The notes under the pieces: model-generated
What the model saw: only the letters and a program-made list of their open reading frames with translations
Told to the model about the DNA's origin: nothing
Database searches by the model: none
Source: Victivallis vadensis
GTDB lineage: Bacteria > Verrucomicrobiota > Lentisphaeria > Victivallales > Victivallaceae
Assembly: GCF_003096415.1 (NCBI RefSeq)
Contig: NZ_QEKH01000017.1
Coordinates: forward strand, 59,578 to 123,577
Reading direction: 5' to 3'
DNA length: 64,000 bases
Shown: positions 42,029 to 51,200 of the stretch, piece after piece
Numbering within the stretch: the stretch's first letter is position 1
Layout: each line of letters begins with the position of its first letter
Translations under genes and position numbers: made by a program

Positions 42029-44618
42029 AACCGACGTGCTCGTCATCGGCGGCACCGCCGCCGCCTGCCATCTGGCTTCGGCGCTGCGCCGGAAGAACCG
42101 CAGCGTCTTCTGCGTCACGCCTTACACCTACTTCGGCGAAGAACTCTGCGCCCGGCTCGACTTCGCGCCGGAAAAGCTCGAACGCCTGAACCGGTTCGGC
42201 ATCACCGTCTGGAACCGCAACCCGGCCGGCATCAAGCAGCTGCTCGACTCCGTGCTGATTTCGGCGGGCGTGGAGTACCTCTACCAGAACAACCCGGTCG
42301 CGCCGCTGTTCGACGCGGCCGGCTGCGTCCGGGGCTGTCTCTTCGCCGGGCGCAGCGGCTTCTTCGCGGTCGCCGCCCATGCGGTCGTCGACGCCTCCGC
42401 CAACAGCGTGTTCGCCCCGGCTCCGGCCCGGAGCGGCAGGCACACCGTGACGCTGAACGTGATCGGCGGAGCCGCCGCAGAAAACTTCGACCGCGCCGAA
42501 ACCGTCGGCCGGTGCGATTGCAGCGGCAAATCCCTGCCGCTCGTGCATCTGGAAAAAGAGTACGATCTCGCCGACGGTTCCATCGCGGAACTGAGCCGGA
42601 TCGACCTCGAAATGCGCACGCTGGCCTGGGCGCCGGAGACGCTGCGCATCGCCGACGAATGCGATTTCGGCTTCCGCAGCGCACTGCCCGCCGCTTCGCC
42701 GGAGTTCCCGGTCTATCCCGACACCGCCGATGCGGATGAAGTCGCCGCGGCGGCCGAAGCCAACGGATTCGGCACGGGCTGGAATTTCGCGGAAAAAGGC
42801 CGAAAATACCCGTTCGACGCGGTTTCCTTCGACACGCTGTTCCGCTGGAAAGAGTGCGAAACCATCCCCTTTGAACTCAACTCCCTGCCGCCCGACGCCG
42901 AATACGACGTGCTGGTCTGCGGCGGCGGCACCGGCGGCGCGCCCGCCGCGATCTCCGCCGCCCGCGCGGGCGCCAAAACGCTCTGCGTCGAAAAACTGAG
43001 CATCCCCGGCGGCATCTGCACCGCCGGACGCATCGCCAGCTACTGGTTCGGCAACTGCTGCGGCTTCACCGAAGAGATGGATCTCGGCGTCGGCGCGATG
43101 GCTCCGGCCGACGGCTACGTACCGCTCAAAGGCCACTCCCCGATGGAGCGCAAGGGAGCGTGGCTGACCCGCGAGCTTTTCCGCTCCGGCAGCGAAGTGC
43201 GTTTCAACACCCTCTGCGTCGGCGCCGCCGTGCAGGGCCGGAAAGTATGCGGCGCAATCCTCGCCGGGCCGTGGGGCGTCACGCTGGCCGCAGCCAAAGC
43301 CGCGGTGGACGCCAGCGGCAATGCCGACCTGGTCGCCGCCGCCGGCGGCCCCACCCGTCCGCTGGTCGAAGCGGAACCCGCCGTGCAGGGCGCGGGCCTG
43401 CCGCCCTATGAACTCGACAAGCCCTGCTTCAACACCGATTACCTGTTCAGCTGCGACAGCGATACGGTCGACGCGACCGCCTCTTTCACGATGGCCCACG
43501 ACAAATTCGCGAACCACTTCGACGTCGCCCAGATTCTCGACACCCGCGAACGCCGCCGCATCGTCGGGGAGCTTGAACTTCAGCCGCAGGATTTCTTCGC
43601 CCACCGCCGCTACGGCGACACGGTGGTGATCGCCCGCAGCAACTTCGACACGCACGGTTTCGTGCTCCACCCGATGTTCCTGCTGAAACCGGCCGAACAC
43701 CAGCCCTATTACGCGAACGTCCCTTTCCGGGCGCTGCTGCCGAAAGCGTGGGAGGGGGTGCTGGCCACCGGGCTGGGCGTCAGCGCCCACCGCGACTGCA
43801 TGCCGCTGATCCGGATGCAGCCGGACGTGCAGAATCAGGGGTACGCCGCCGGACTTGCCGCCGCGACCGCCGCACTGGAAGGCAAGGGATTCCGCGAAAT
43901 CGCGATCCGAGAATTGCAGCGCAAACTGGTCTCCGTCAAAATCCTGCCGGAAACCATCCTGACCGAAGTGGACTCCTGCGGCGGCTTCGAGGATGAGGAC
44001 ACCCACAAGGAGCTGGCCGACCTCTTTCTCGCACCGCAGGAGGCGGAAGCCAGACTGCTCGCGAAATTCGCCGCCTCCCCGGACCTCGAAACCGCCGAAC
44101 TGCTCGCCTTCCTCGGCAACCCCGCCGGAACGGAACTGCTCGAACAAACCATCCGCGAAACCGCCTGGGATTCCGGCTGGGCTTATCGCGGCATGGGCCA
44201 GTTCGGCCGCAGCGCAAGCCCGCAGGATGTCGCGATCATGGCTTACCGGCACACCGGGGGCGACGCCGCGCCGGTGCTCGAAAAGCTGAAAGCCCTGACC
44301 CCGGCGGCGGAATTTTCCCACTTCCGCGCCGTCTCGCTCTACTTCTCCGCCCGGCCCTGCCCGGAGGCGATCCCGGAGCTGGAACGGCTGCTCCAATCGG
44401 AGGGATTCCGCGGCCATGCGTTCCGCACCCACTCCGACGTGCTCGACGGAGTGCGCGGCTCCGTCGTCGATACCACCGTCCGCAACGCCCAGCTCAAAGA
44501 GCTTTACACGGCCAAGGCGCTGAAAGCCTGCGATCCCGGCTCCAGAACCGCAGCCGAAACCCTGCGCCAGTACCGCGAAGGCATGCAAAGCTGCTACGCC
44601 CTTTTCGCAGCCGACTGA
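42000..44618 (+). CDS. FAD-dependent oxidoreductase with two flavin-binding-type domains
   Basis: This 872-residue protein has two dinucleotide-binding starts: KTDVLVIGGTAAACHLASAL near residue 10 and EYDVLVCGGGTGGAPAAISAARAGAK near residue 300, followed by GGICTAGRIASYWFGNCCGF. It resembles the FAD-dependent oxidoreductase family often found in polysaccharide loci of gut bacteria. The first site lacks the third glycine (GGTAAA), so only the second is likely to bind FAD fully. No signal peptide. It lies 90 bp after the AraC gene. Substrate unknown. Confidence 0.8.
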   Translation: MKIQVPVIRKTDVLVIGGTAAACHLASALRRKNRSVFCVTPYTYFGEELCARLDFAPEKLERLNRFGITVWNRNPAGIKQLLDSVLISAGVEYLYQNNPVAPLFDAAGCVRGCLFAGRSGFFAVAAHAVVDASANSVFAPAPARSGRHTVTLNVIGGAAAENFDRAETVGRCDCSGKSLPLVHLEKEYDLADGSIAELSRIDLEMRTLAWAPETLRIADECDFGFRSALPAASPEFPVYPDTADADEVAAAAEANGFGTGWNFAEKGRKYPFDAVSFDTLFRWKECETIPFELNSLPPDAEYDVLVCGGGTGGAPAAISAARAGAKTLCVEKLSIPGGICTAGRIASYWFGNCCGFTEEMDLGVGAMAPADGYVPLKGHSPMERKGAWLTRELFRSGSEVRFNTLCVGAAVQGRKVCGAILAGPWGVTLAAAKAAVDASGNADLVAAAGGPTRPLVEAEPAVQGAGLPPYELDKPCFNTDYLFSCDSDTVDATASFTMAHDKFANHFDVAQILDTRERRRIVGELELQPQDFFAHRRYGDTVVIARSNFDTHGFVLHPMFLLKPAEHQPYYANVPFRALLPKAWEGVLATGLGVSAHRDCMPLIRMQPDVQNQGYAAGLAAATAALEGKGFREIAIRELQRKLVSVKILPETILTEVDSCGGFEDEDTHKELADLFLAPQEAEARLLAKFAASPDLETAELLAFLGNPAGTELLEQTIRETAWDSGWAYRGMGQFGRSASPQDVAIMAYRHTGGDAAPVLEKLKALTPAAEFSHFRAVSLYFSARPCPEAIPELERLLQSEGFRGHAFRTHSDVLDGVRGSVVDTTVRNAQLKELYTAKALKACDPGSRTAAETLRQYREGMQSCYALFAAD

Positions 44619-44841
44619 CTCTTTCGCCTCCGGAGTACTTGGGATTTCGCTCCTTTGGAGCGAGCAGGGCGCTTCGCCCCTGCACCCCGACCGGCAAGGT
44701 GCCGGCGCCGGATACTTAGATCCGGGAAAGGCGTTTCGCCTTTCCCTCCGGAAGGGGGAGGCTCCGGTAGAGACAGGCATGGTTGTACAGGAGCGGCACA
44801 CCGCTCCGGTCGGCGCAGAGCCGATTTTTTTATCGGCTCCA

Positions 44842-44884
44842 GGCACTCCCTGCGCCTGCTGCCGCCGGAGGTCACGCGCGGAAC
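44842..44884 (+). repeat. 43-bp perfect inverted repeat, left arm (copy 2)
   Basis: Exact complement of 45107-45149. The single difference from the copy 1 arms (C for T) is present in both arms. Confidence 0.9.
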
Positions 44885-45106
44885 GGCCAGATGCTGACCA
44901 GATATATAGAAAGATACCCTGATGGAGGCTGATAAGAGTTTATCTGCCGATATACGCAAAGCGAGGTCAGGCAACAGTACAATTGTCATATCACAGGCAA
45001 GCATATCTTTGAATACGGGCCTTACTGAACCTTGCCTGCATTATAAAGACAGGGAGAGTTCAGCCTCCATCAGAGTAACTTCACATCAGATGGTCAGCAT
45101 CTGGAG

Positions 45107-45149
45107 GTTCCGCGCGTGACCTCCGGCGGCAGCAGGCGCAGGGAGTGCC
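45107..45149 (-). repeat. 43-bp perfect inverted repeat, right arm (copy 2)
   Basis: Exact complement of 44842-44884, bounding the 222-bp core. Confidence 0.9.
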
Positions 45150-45362
45150 CGGCGTCGGCAAAAAAGCCGACGCGGTCGCCGACCGGAGCGGTGTGCCGCT
45201 CCTGTACAACCATGCCTGTCTCCATCAGGGCTTCCCCACCCGGAGGGGAAACCGGAACGGTTTTCCCGGATCTAGTACCCGGCACCGGCACCTTGCCGGT
45301 CGGGGTGCAGGGGCGAAGCGCCCTGCTCGTTCCGAAGGAGCGAAATCCCCCGATTGCCAGAG

Positions 45363-46028
45363 TCACGCTTCACCGGAATAGAGGAAAAGGCGCTTTCCGG
45401 CGTTTTCAGGCAGGGAGAAGGTTTCGGTGACATGCCACTTGATCGGCAGCTTGGCGCACATGATCTCCAGCGCGGGCAGGTCCTCGGCGGCCTGTTCCGG
45501 CGTTTTGTACAGGATGAAGCGCCCCGTTTTGCGCTTCGGGAAGTTATCTGCATCCCCGTAGATCACCGGCGCCGGAGCCACCGCCCGCGCCGTCACCACG
45601 TCGAACTGGTGCTTGAACCGGCTCCGGCGGTTCAATTCACAGCTGCGCCCGTTCACCACGTTGACGTTGCGCAACCCAAGCGCCTGCGCGGTATGATCCA
45701 CGAAAGCCGCTTTCTTGCCGGTCGAATCGATCGGCGTGACCTTCAGGTTCGGAAACGCCATCGCCAGCACCAGCGACGGGAACCCCGCGCCGCAGCCGAT
45801 ATCGGCCACTTTCAGGTATTCGCTCGCGAATTCCGGAAACTCCCGCGCGATCGCCAGAGAGTCGGCGACGTGTTTGATCCGGAACTCCTCCGGTTCGACG
45901 ATCCGGGTCAGGTTCATCGTCTTGTTGGTTTCGATCACCAGTTCGTACAATTTGTCCACTCCCGCGACGAACCCCTCCGGGTCGTGCAGGCCGCAGCCGA
46001 TTGCAAACTCTTTTAAGTTAAAAGCCAT
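45363..46028 (-). CDS. rsmG: 16S rRNA (guanine-N7)-methyltransferase RsmG
   Basis: This 221-residue SAM-dependent enzyme methylates the 530-loop guanine (G527 in E. coli numbering) of 16S rRNA. NKTMNLTRIVEPEEFRIKHVADSL is the family N-terminal signature and VADIGCGAGFPSLVLAMAFP the SAM-binding motif I. I choose ATG 46028, seven bases after GGAG; ATG 46034 is too close to it, and the frame to 46157 overlaps the upstream gene. It is the last gene of a long minus-strand run. Confidence 0.93.
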   Translation of the reverse strand: MAFNLKEFAIGCGLHDPEGFVAGVDKLYELVIETNKTMNLTRIVEPEEFRIKHVADSLAIAREFPEFASEYLKVADIGCGAGFPSLVLAMAFPNLKVTPIDSTGKKAAFVDHTAQALGLRNVNVVNGRSCELNRRSRFKHQFDVVTARAVAPAPVIYGDADNFPKRKTGRFILYKTPEQAAEDLPALEIMCAKLPIKWHVTETFSLPENAGKRLFLYSGEA

Positions 46029-46030
46029 AT

Positions 46031-46576
46031 TCATACTCCTTTCGTCAGGACAACCGCCAGCAGCGTGACCGCCGCCAGCACCAGCAGATACGCGGCACTG
46101 ACGCCGCGCCAGAGGCCGGACTTCGCACAGAGGCGGATCCAGTCGCGCAGCGCGCACGGCTTGCCGGAGATCCAGATTCCGGCGACGCCGAAGCCCCAGC
46201 CCAGCACCGCCGGCACCGCCAGCATCGGCGTGTGCAGCTCAAACCCCTTGTGGACCAGATAGTAGCTCCAGAAAATCATCGCCCCGCCGACCGCCCGTGC
46301 GGTCAGGTAGTCCACATAGAAGTAACAGAGCACCGGCGCAACCACCGCCAGCGGCCACAGCAGCGGCTGCAGGAACCCCGGCGACACCACCGCCGCGTGA
46401 GGCACGCAGACCGCCAGCACCGCCCAGCCGATCAGCAACCCGGCCAACCGGTTGCGCGGCCACGGCTCGTACTTCGACAGGTTGGCCGGATTCAGCCGGA
46501 GACACCAGACGGCCGCAGCCGCCAGCACCAGCGCGGAAAGGACGCCGGCGATCCGGCACAACAGCAGTTCACTCAT
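46031..46576 (-). CDS. Uncharacterised integral membrane protein
   Basis: This 181-residue protein has about five or six hydrophobic helices (MSELLLCRIAGVLSALVLAAAAVWCL at the N-terminus, then VLCYFYVDYLTARAVGGAMIFWSYYL). I recognise no family. Its start overlaps the nudC stop (ATGA at 46573-46576) and rsmG begins 2 bp after its stop, so it is translated within this operon. Confidence 0.75.
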   Translation of the reverse strand: MSELLLCRIAGVLSALVLAAAAVWCLRLNPANLSKYEPWPRNRLAGLLIGWAVLAVCVPHAAVVSPGFLQPLLWPLAVVAPVLCYFYVDYLTARAVGGAMIFWSYYLVHKGFELHTPMLAVPAVLGWGFGVAGIWISGKPCALRDWIRLCAKSGLWRGVSAAYLLVLAAVTLLAVVLTKGV

Positions 46577-47415
46577 CGTTCTTTTACCTTATATTGAGAT
46601 TTCCAGTGATCGATCAGGCGGCGCGCGATCGAACCGGGCGGCGGAATTTCCGGCAGTTCGTCGGGTGTGTAGAATCCGGCGGCGGTGATCTCCACTCCGT
46701 CGGGCGCCAGTTCTCCTCCGGCGTATTCCGCCGTGAATCCGGCCATCAGCGAATTCGGGTACGGCCAGCTCTGGCTGCCGAAGTAACGGATGTTCTTCAC
46801 CTCGATGCCGACCTCCTCGCGGATTTCGCGACGGACCGCCCCCTCCATGGTTTCGCCCGCTTCGACGAAACCGGCCAGCAGCGCGAACATCCGCGTGCGG
46901 AATTTGGCGTTGTGCGCCAGCAACAGCCGTCCGCAGCCGTCGGTGACCGCGACGATCACCGCCGGGGAGATCACCGGGTAGAACACCGCCCCGCACGCCG
47001 GACACCTCCGGGCGCATTCGGTTTCGTGATCCTCCAGCGGCTTGCCGCAACCGCCGCAGAACCGGTGGCTGCGCCGCCAGAACGCCAGCTCCTTGGCGCG
47101 GCACACGGCGGTTTCGTCGGCGGCTTCGAGCAGCAGCCGGGCCGGACGCAGCTCCATTGCTTCAAGTGTCTCCGGCAACTGGAAATCCGGCGGCACGCTG
47201 ACCAGCGAACAGCGCCGGGAATCGAGTTGCCCGACCACCAGCCGCTTGCGCAGCGGTTCGGGCAGAGGCCAGTCTGCGCCGGTCGGCAACCGCTTCGCGC
47301 CGCTTTCGCCCCCGGCCAGAAGCAACGTGTCGCCGCGGAGCGCGATCAGCACTTCGCCCTCGTCCGGGGCTTCCTCCAGTGTGATATTGACGGTAGGGAC
47401 AAATTCGATGCTCAT
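46573..47415 (-). CDS. nudC: NADH pyrophosphatase / NAD-capped RNA hydrolase NudC
   Basis: This 280-residue enzyme cleaves NAD(H), or the NAD cap of RNA, into NMN and AMP. It has the NudC layout: a variable N-terminal domain, a zinc ribbon (FCGGCGKPLEDHETECARRCPACG), then the Nudix box GFVEAGETMEGAVRREIREEVG. After it comes SQSWPYPNSLM, the SQPWPFPxS signature that separates NudC from other Nudix proteins. ATG 47415 is preferred over an in-frame GTG at 47424 that overlaps the upstream stop. Confidence 0.93.
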   Translation of the reverse strand: MSIEFVPTVNITLEEAPDEGEVLIALRGDTLLLAGGESGAKRLPTGADWPLPEPLRKRLVVGQLDSRRCSLVSVPPDFQLPETLEAMELRPARLLLEAADETAVCRAKELAFWRRSHRFCGGCGKPLEDHETECARRCPACGAVFYPVISPAVIVAVTDGCGRLLLAHNAKFRTRMFALLAGFVEAGETMEGAVRREIREEVGIEVKNIRYFGSQSWPYPNSLMAGFTAEYAGGELAPDGVEITAAGFYTPDELPEIPPPGSIARRLIDHWKSQYKVKER

Positions 47416-47417
47416 AT

Positions 47418-48236
47418 TCAGCACTCTTTCCGGTTGAAGAACGCGAATGCGTTGCGCGTGGTGAGTTCGGCGATCTCCCCGACCGGGCGGCCGCGCTCGG
47501 CGGCGATCCGGGCGGCGACCAGAATCAGGTAACCGGGATGGTTGTCCGAACCGCGGTGCGGCACCGGAGCGAGATAGGGGGAATCGGTCTCGATCAGCAG
47601 CCGGTCATCCGGAATCGCCTTCAGGCACTCGCGCACGTTGTCGGCGCGGCGGAACGTGACGATGCCGGTCACGCCGAGATAAGCGCCGAGCGCCAGAAAC
47701 TTCTCCGCCCACGCGACGCTCCCGGCGAAGCAGTGGACCACAAACTTCCCTCCGGCCTGCGCGAACGGCGCCAATAATTCATACGCGTCCGAGTAGGCCG
47801 CATCGGCCTCCTCCTTGTCGCGGATATGCACGATCGCGGGCAATCCCCACTCCAGCGCAAGGTCGAGAAACCTCCGGAACACCTGCTTTTGCACCTCGCG
47901 GTCGGACTGCTCATAATAATAATCCAACCCCAGTTCTCCGATCGCGACGAGTTTTTCATGCCCCCGGAACTCGCCGAACTCCTGTGGCTCGACCAGAAAT
48001 TCGTCCGCCTGGTGCGGATGCACACCGACTGAAAAGAAAGCTTCTTTGACCACCTGCGCGAATTCGCGGGCCCGGCAGCTTTCCAGATAGTCGCCGCCGA
48101 CCGCGTTCACGAAAATACGCTCCACCCGGCCCGCGTCGCTCTGGGGCGGCACCTCCAGCTCCGCAAGGACGGTGTGGTAAAATTCCTGCGGCGTGGTTTC
48201 GCCGTAATAGTGAAAATGGGAATCGAAAATCTTCAT
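47418..48236 (-). CDS. TatD family metal-dependent hydrolase
   Basis: This 272-residue TIM-barrel hydrolase has the metal ligands of TatD DNases: FDSHFHYYG at the N-terminus, SVGVHPHQADEF, AIGELGLDYYYE (bridging Glu), IVHIRDKEEADAA, VVHCFAGSV and LLIETDSPYLAPVPHRG. TatD proteins are magnesium-dependent DNA exonucleases or deoxyribonucleases. It sits between the AsmA-like gene and nudC with almost no spacing. Confidence 0.92.
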   Translation of the reverse strand: MKIFDSHFHYYGETTPQEFYHTVLAELEVPPQSDAGRVERIFVNAVGGDYLESCRAREFAQVVKEAFFSVGVHPHQADEFLVEPQEFGEFRGHEKLVAIGELGLDYYYEQSDREVQKQVFRRFLDLALEWGLPAIVHIRDKEEADAAYSDAYELLAPFAQAGGKFVVHCFAGSVAWAEKFLALGAYLGVTGIVTFRRADNVRECLKAIPDDRLLIETDSPYLAPVPHRGSDNHPGYLILVAARIAAERGRPVGEIAELTTRNAFAFFNRKEC

Positions 48237-48241
48237 TTCTC

Positions 48242-51200
48242 TTACTTCTTTTTCTTGAAAAACTCACTGAATATCTGATGGATCTCCCGGATCGTTCCGC
48301 CGGTGGGCAGATCCTTCAGCACGATCACCGGCTCCGCGCCGGCCTCGGTTCCCGGCTCCACCTCCAGCCCGATCAGCTTCAACTCGCCGATCTTGCGCAG
48401 CAGCTCCTTCGCGGAGCTGGAAGCGGTCGCGTTCAGCTCCACCGCCGGTTCGGACACCGTCCCGTGGATCGGCAGCACCATCTGCACTCCACTGACCGAC
48501 AGCCGCGAAATCAGGTCCAGTTTCCGCTCCCCGGTCAGCTCCACCGAACCGGAAAACGTCATCCGGTTCACCCAGTCGCCGTCAAAACGGCACTCCTCCA
48601 CGGTGACCCGGCCGTCGTCCGCCCTCAGCCGGACGTCTCCATTCGAGAAGCGGACCGTCCGCAGGCGGGTTCCGAGCCCCTCCCGCGCCAGCAAAGAAGT
48701 ATTCAGCTGCCCCAGCTGCTCCGGCATCATCTGCCTGAGCTGCGAGACCAGATCGACCGGAAACAGAAACAGCTGCCCGACCGGCCCGCTGGTCACCGTA
48801 TTCGGAACCACCAGATCGTTGATCCGCAGCTTCAGATTCCCCGAAAGCGTCCGGAAAAAATAGTCGGGAGCACCGTCATCCAGCCACTCCATGCGCAAAT
48901 CCAGATCATCCAGCCGCCCTTCCAGCCCCGTCTGGTCGGCTTTCAGCAGCAGGCCGATCACCGGCCGCAGCGCCAGCGGCTCCGAGCCGCGGACCCGGGC
49001 CATGCAGCGGACTCCCTCCGCGCCGCTGGCCGCCGCCAGCTCGGCATCATATTGCGCCTGGTTGAGCACGATTCGGAAGTAGTTCGTATTCATCCGGTTC
49101 CGATCAAACAAAATCCGGCTGTTCAGCGAGCCGGAGACGCCGGACGACAGGCGGATTTCGTCTGCCAACACCTCCACATCCACCGGGCGGGGGCCGAAAT
49201 CCAGAACCGGCGGCGGCGCCTTTTCCACAACCGGAACCGCCGTTTTTTCTTTCTTTACACTCTCTGCCTCCGCCGTCGCTGCGGCCTCGTTTTTTTTGTT
49301 CTCCGCCTCGTGCCTCGCCTGCGCGGCGGCGGCAATGGGTTGGAAAAGCTCAATCAGCTTATCCAGATCGATCAGGCTGGAATGCAGCTGCAGATTCACC
49401 CCGCCGTCCGGCTTTACCAGATCCACCCGGAAACCGCCCGACAGATCAACCAGCGGCCCGCCGCGCCGCAACGCCGCCTGAAACTGGCTCAAACTCAATT
49501 CCGACGGATTTTTACTCAGCACAAATCCCAGACGCCCTTCAAGCGGCACTCCCGGCTCCGGCAGCAGCCAGCGCGGACACTCCACCGCTCCGGCCAGCCG
49601 CACCGTCTCGAAATGATCCCTGACGATCACCTGCATCGAACCGGTCAACTGCACCGCCGCCGCGAGCGCCGGGTCCAGCAACTGCACAAACTGCTCATTC
49701 AGATAGCGGATCGCCCAATCCCCGCGGTAGCTTCCTTCGGAAAAATTCCAGACCCCCGGACACTCCAGCCGCAACGCCGGCTTCCCGAGGCGGCGCATAT
49801 AGAAGTTGAACATCTTCACGTCCAGCGCGTTGAAGTCATTCATATAGACCGAGAAACTGTTCTGCAGCGAAAAATCCCGGTAGCTCTTCCGCCCGTACCC
49901 GACCGCCATCGCTTCCGCTGTCAATTCACCGTCGACCAGCAGCGAAGCCAGGGTACGTGACAGAGAGCCGGTAAATTTCCACTCCAGCCTCCCCTGTTCC
50001 GGCACGACACCGGCAGACACCAGGAACGGCTTCAGATTCATCGCCTCCGTGCCGCCCGACAGCCGGAACCGCACGGTGTCGCGCAGCTCCTTTTCCCCGG
50101 ACATATACCGGAACGAATCCACGTTCAGCCGTGAAAACTCCGCTGTTCCCCGGCGCAGCGCCGCCTCCGTGCCGCGCACCGTCCAGACGCCGTCCGCGCC
50201 GGCCTCGGCGTTGACGGCCACGGAAAACGTGGACAATCCCAGTTTGTTCCACTCCGGCAGAAGCCGTTCCCATTCCGGAAACAGCCAGCTCAGCAGTTCC
50301 GGCCTGCCCCGGTCGAGCCGCAGCTTGACTCTGCCGCTCCGCTCGAGCGCGTCCCCGTCCCCGGAGAAGGTCAATGTTCCCAGCTCGACGCCCCTGTCCT
50401 GCAGACTCAGCGACAGGTCGCGGACCAGAAACGCGAAATCGCGCCGGAGTTCTCCGTCAATCCCCAGCGTCACTCCGTCCAATCGCCGCTTCTCTGCGTC
50501 CAGACGCCATCTGGCCCGGGAAAGCCGGGTGCTGCCCAGCACCGAAACCGCAGAAAGGTTATGCTTGAATGCCAACTGGATTTTGCCGGTCATCTCGCCG
50601 CCGTCCAGGCGGAACCGGGCTTTCGGCGGCGACAGGAAGCGCAGCAGCGCCAGATTGAATTTCCTGAATTCCAGATCGAAGTTTGCGCTCCGTCCCGGCT
50701 GCCGGTCCGCGGTCAGCCACGAATACTTGACCGGCTCACGCAGCTTCAGCAGCAGACTCTCGCTGTCTCCGGTGATCAGGGCCAGCCGGAATTTCGCCAG
50801 ATCCAGCGAACTGGATTCCAGATCGACCGAACAATCATGGTCGATTTCCAGCCGGAAATCCGGCAGCGCGATCCGCTCCAGCCCGAAAATCGCGTCTCCC
50901 TTCCGGGTCAGCCGCACCTGTCCGTCCGCCGCCAGCCGCCGGCCGTTATAAGAGAGTTTCCCCTGATACCCCAGCGTCGCCTGCCCGGGATTGAAACCGA
51001 AAAAGAGATCGGTCAGAATCGCGGTCACCTCGCTGGAGAGCTGCCCGGTGTTGAAGTCCGCGTCGATCGACAGCGGCTTCCAGCCGATCCGGCCGGAGAC
51101 GTCGACCACGCTGCGCGGTTTGCCGTCCAGCGACTGCCGCAGCGTCAGCTTCGTTACGTCGATCTCGTCGTCGTCGCCGGAAGCGTCGAGGTCCAGCGAC

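Larger units (their letters stand above)
44641..45349. mobile_element. Palindromic mobile element, copy 2 (709 bp)
   Basis: Same architecture as 29129-29895: arms beginning GGGATTTCGCTCC (44641) and ending with the complement (45349), shared 15-nt hairpins at 44691-44705 and 45285-45299, a left T6-loop stem (GAGCCGAT) and a right A6-loop stem (CGTCGGC). The 43-bp inner arms at 44842-44884 and 45107-45149 are perfect complements. The 222-bp core runs in the opposite direction to copy 1. It fills the gap between two convergent genes (44619-45362) and lacks the outer ~12-25 bp of copy 1. There is no transposase. Confidence 0.85.

Noticed and set aside
41967..44846. 959-codon minus-strand open frame
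   Set aside because: Antisense to the FAD oxidoreductase and running into the mobile element; shadow ORF.
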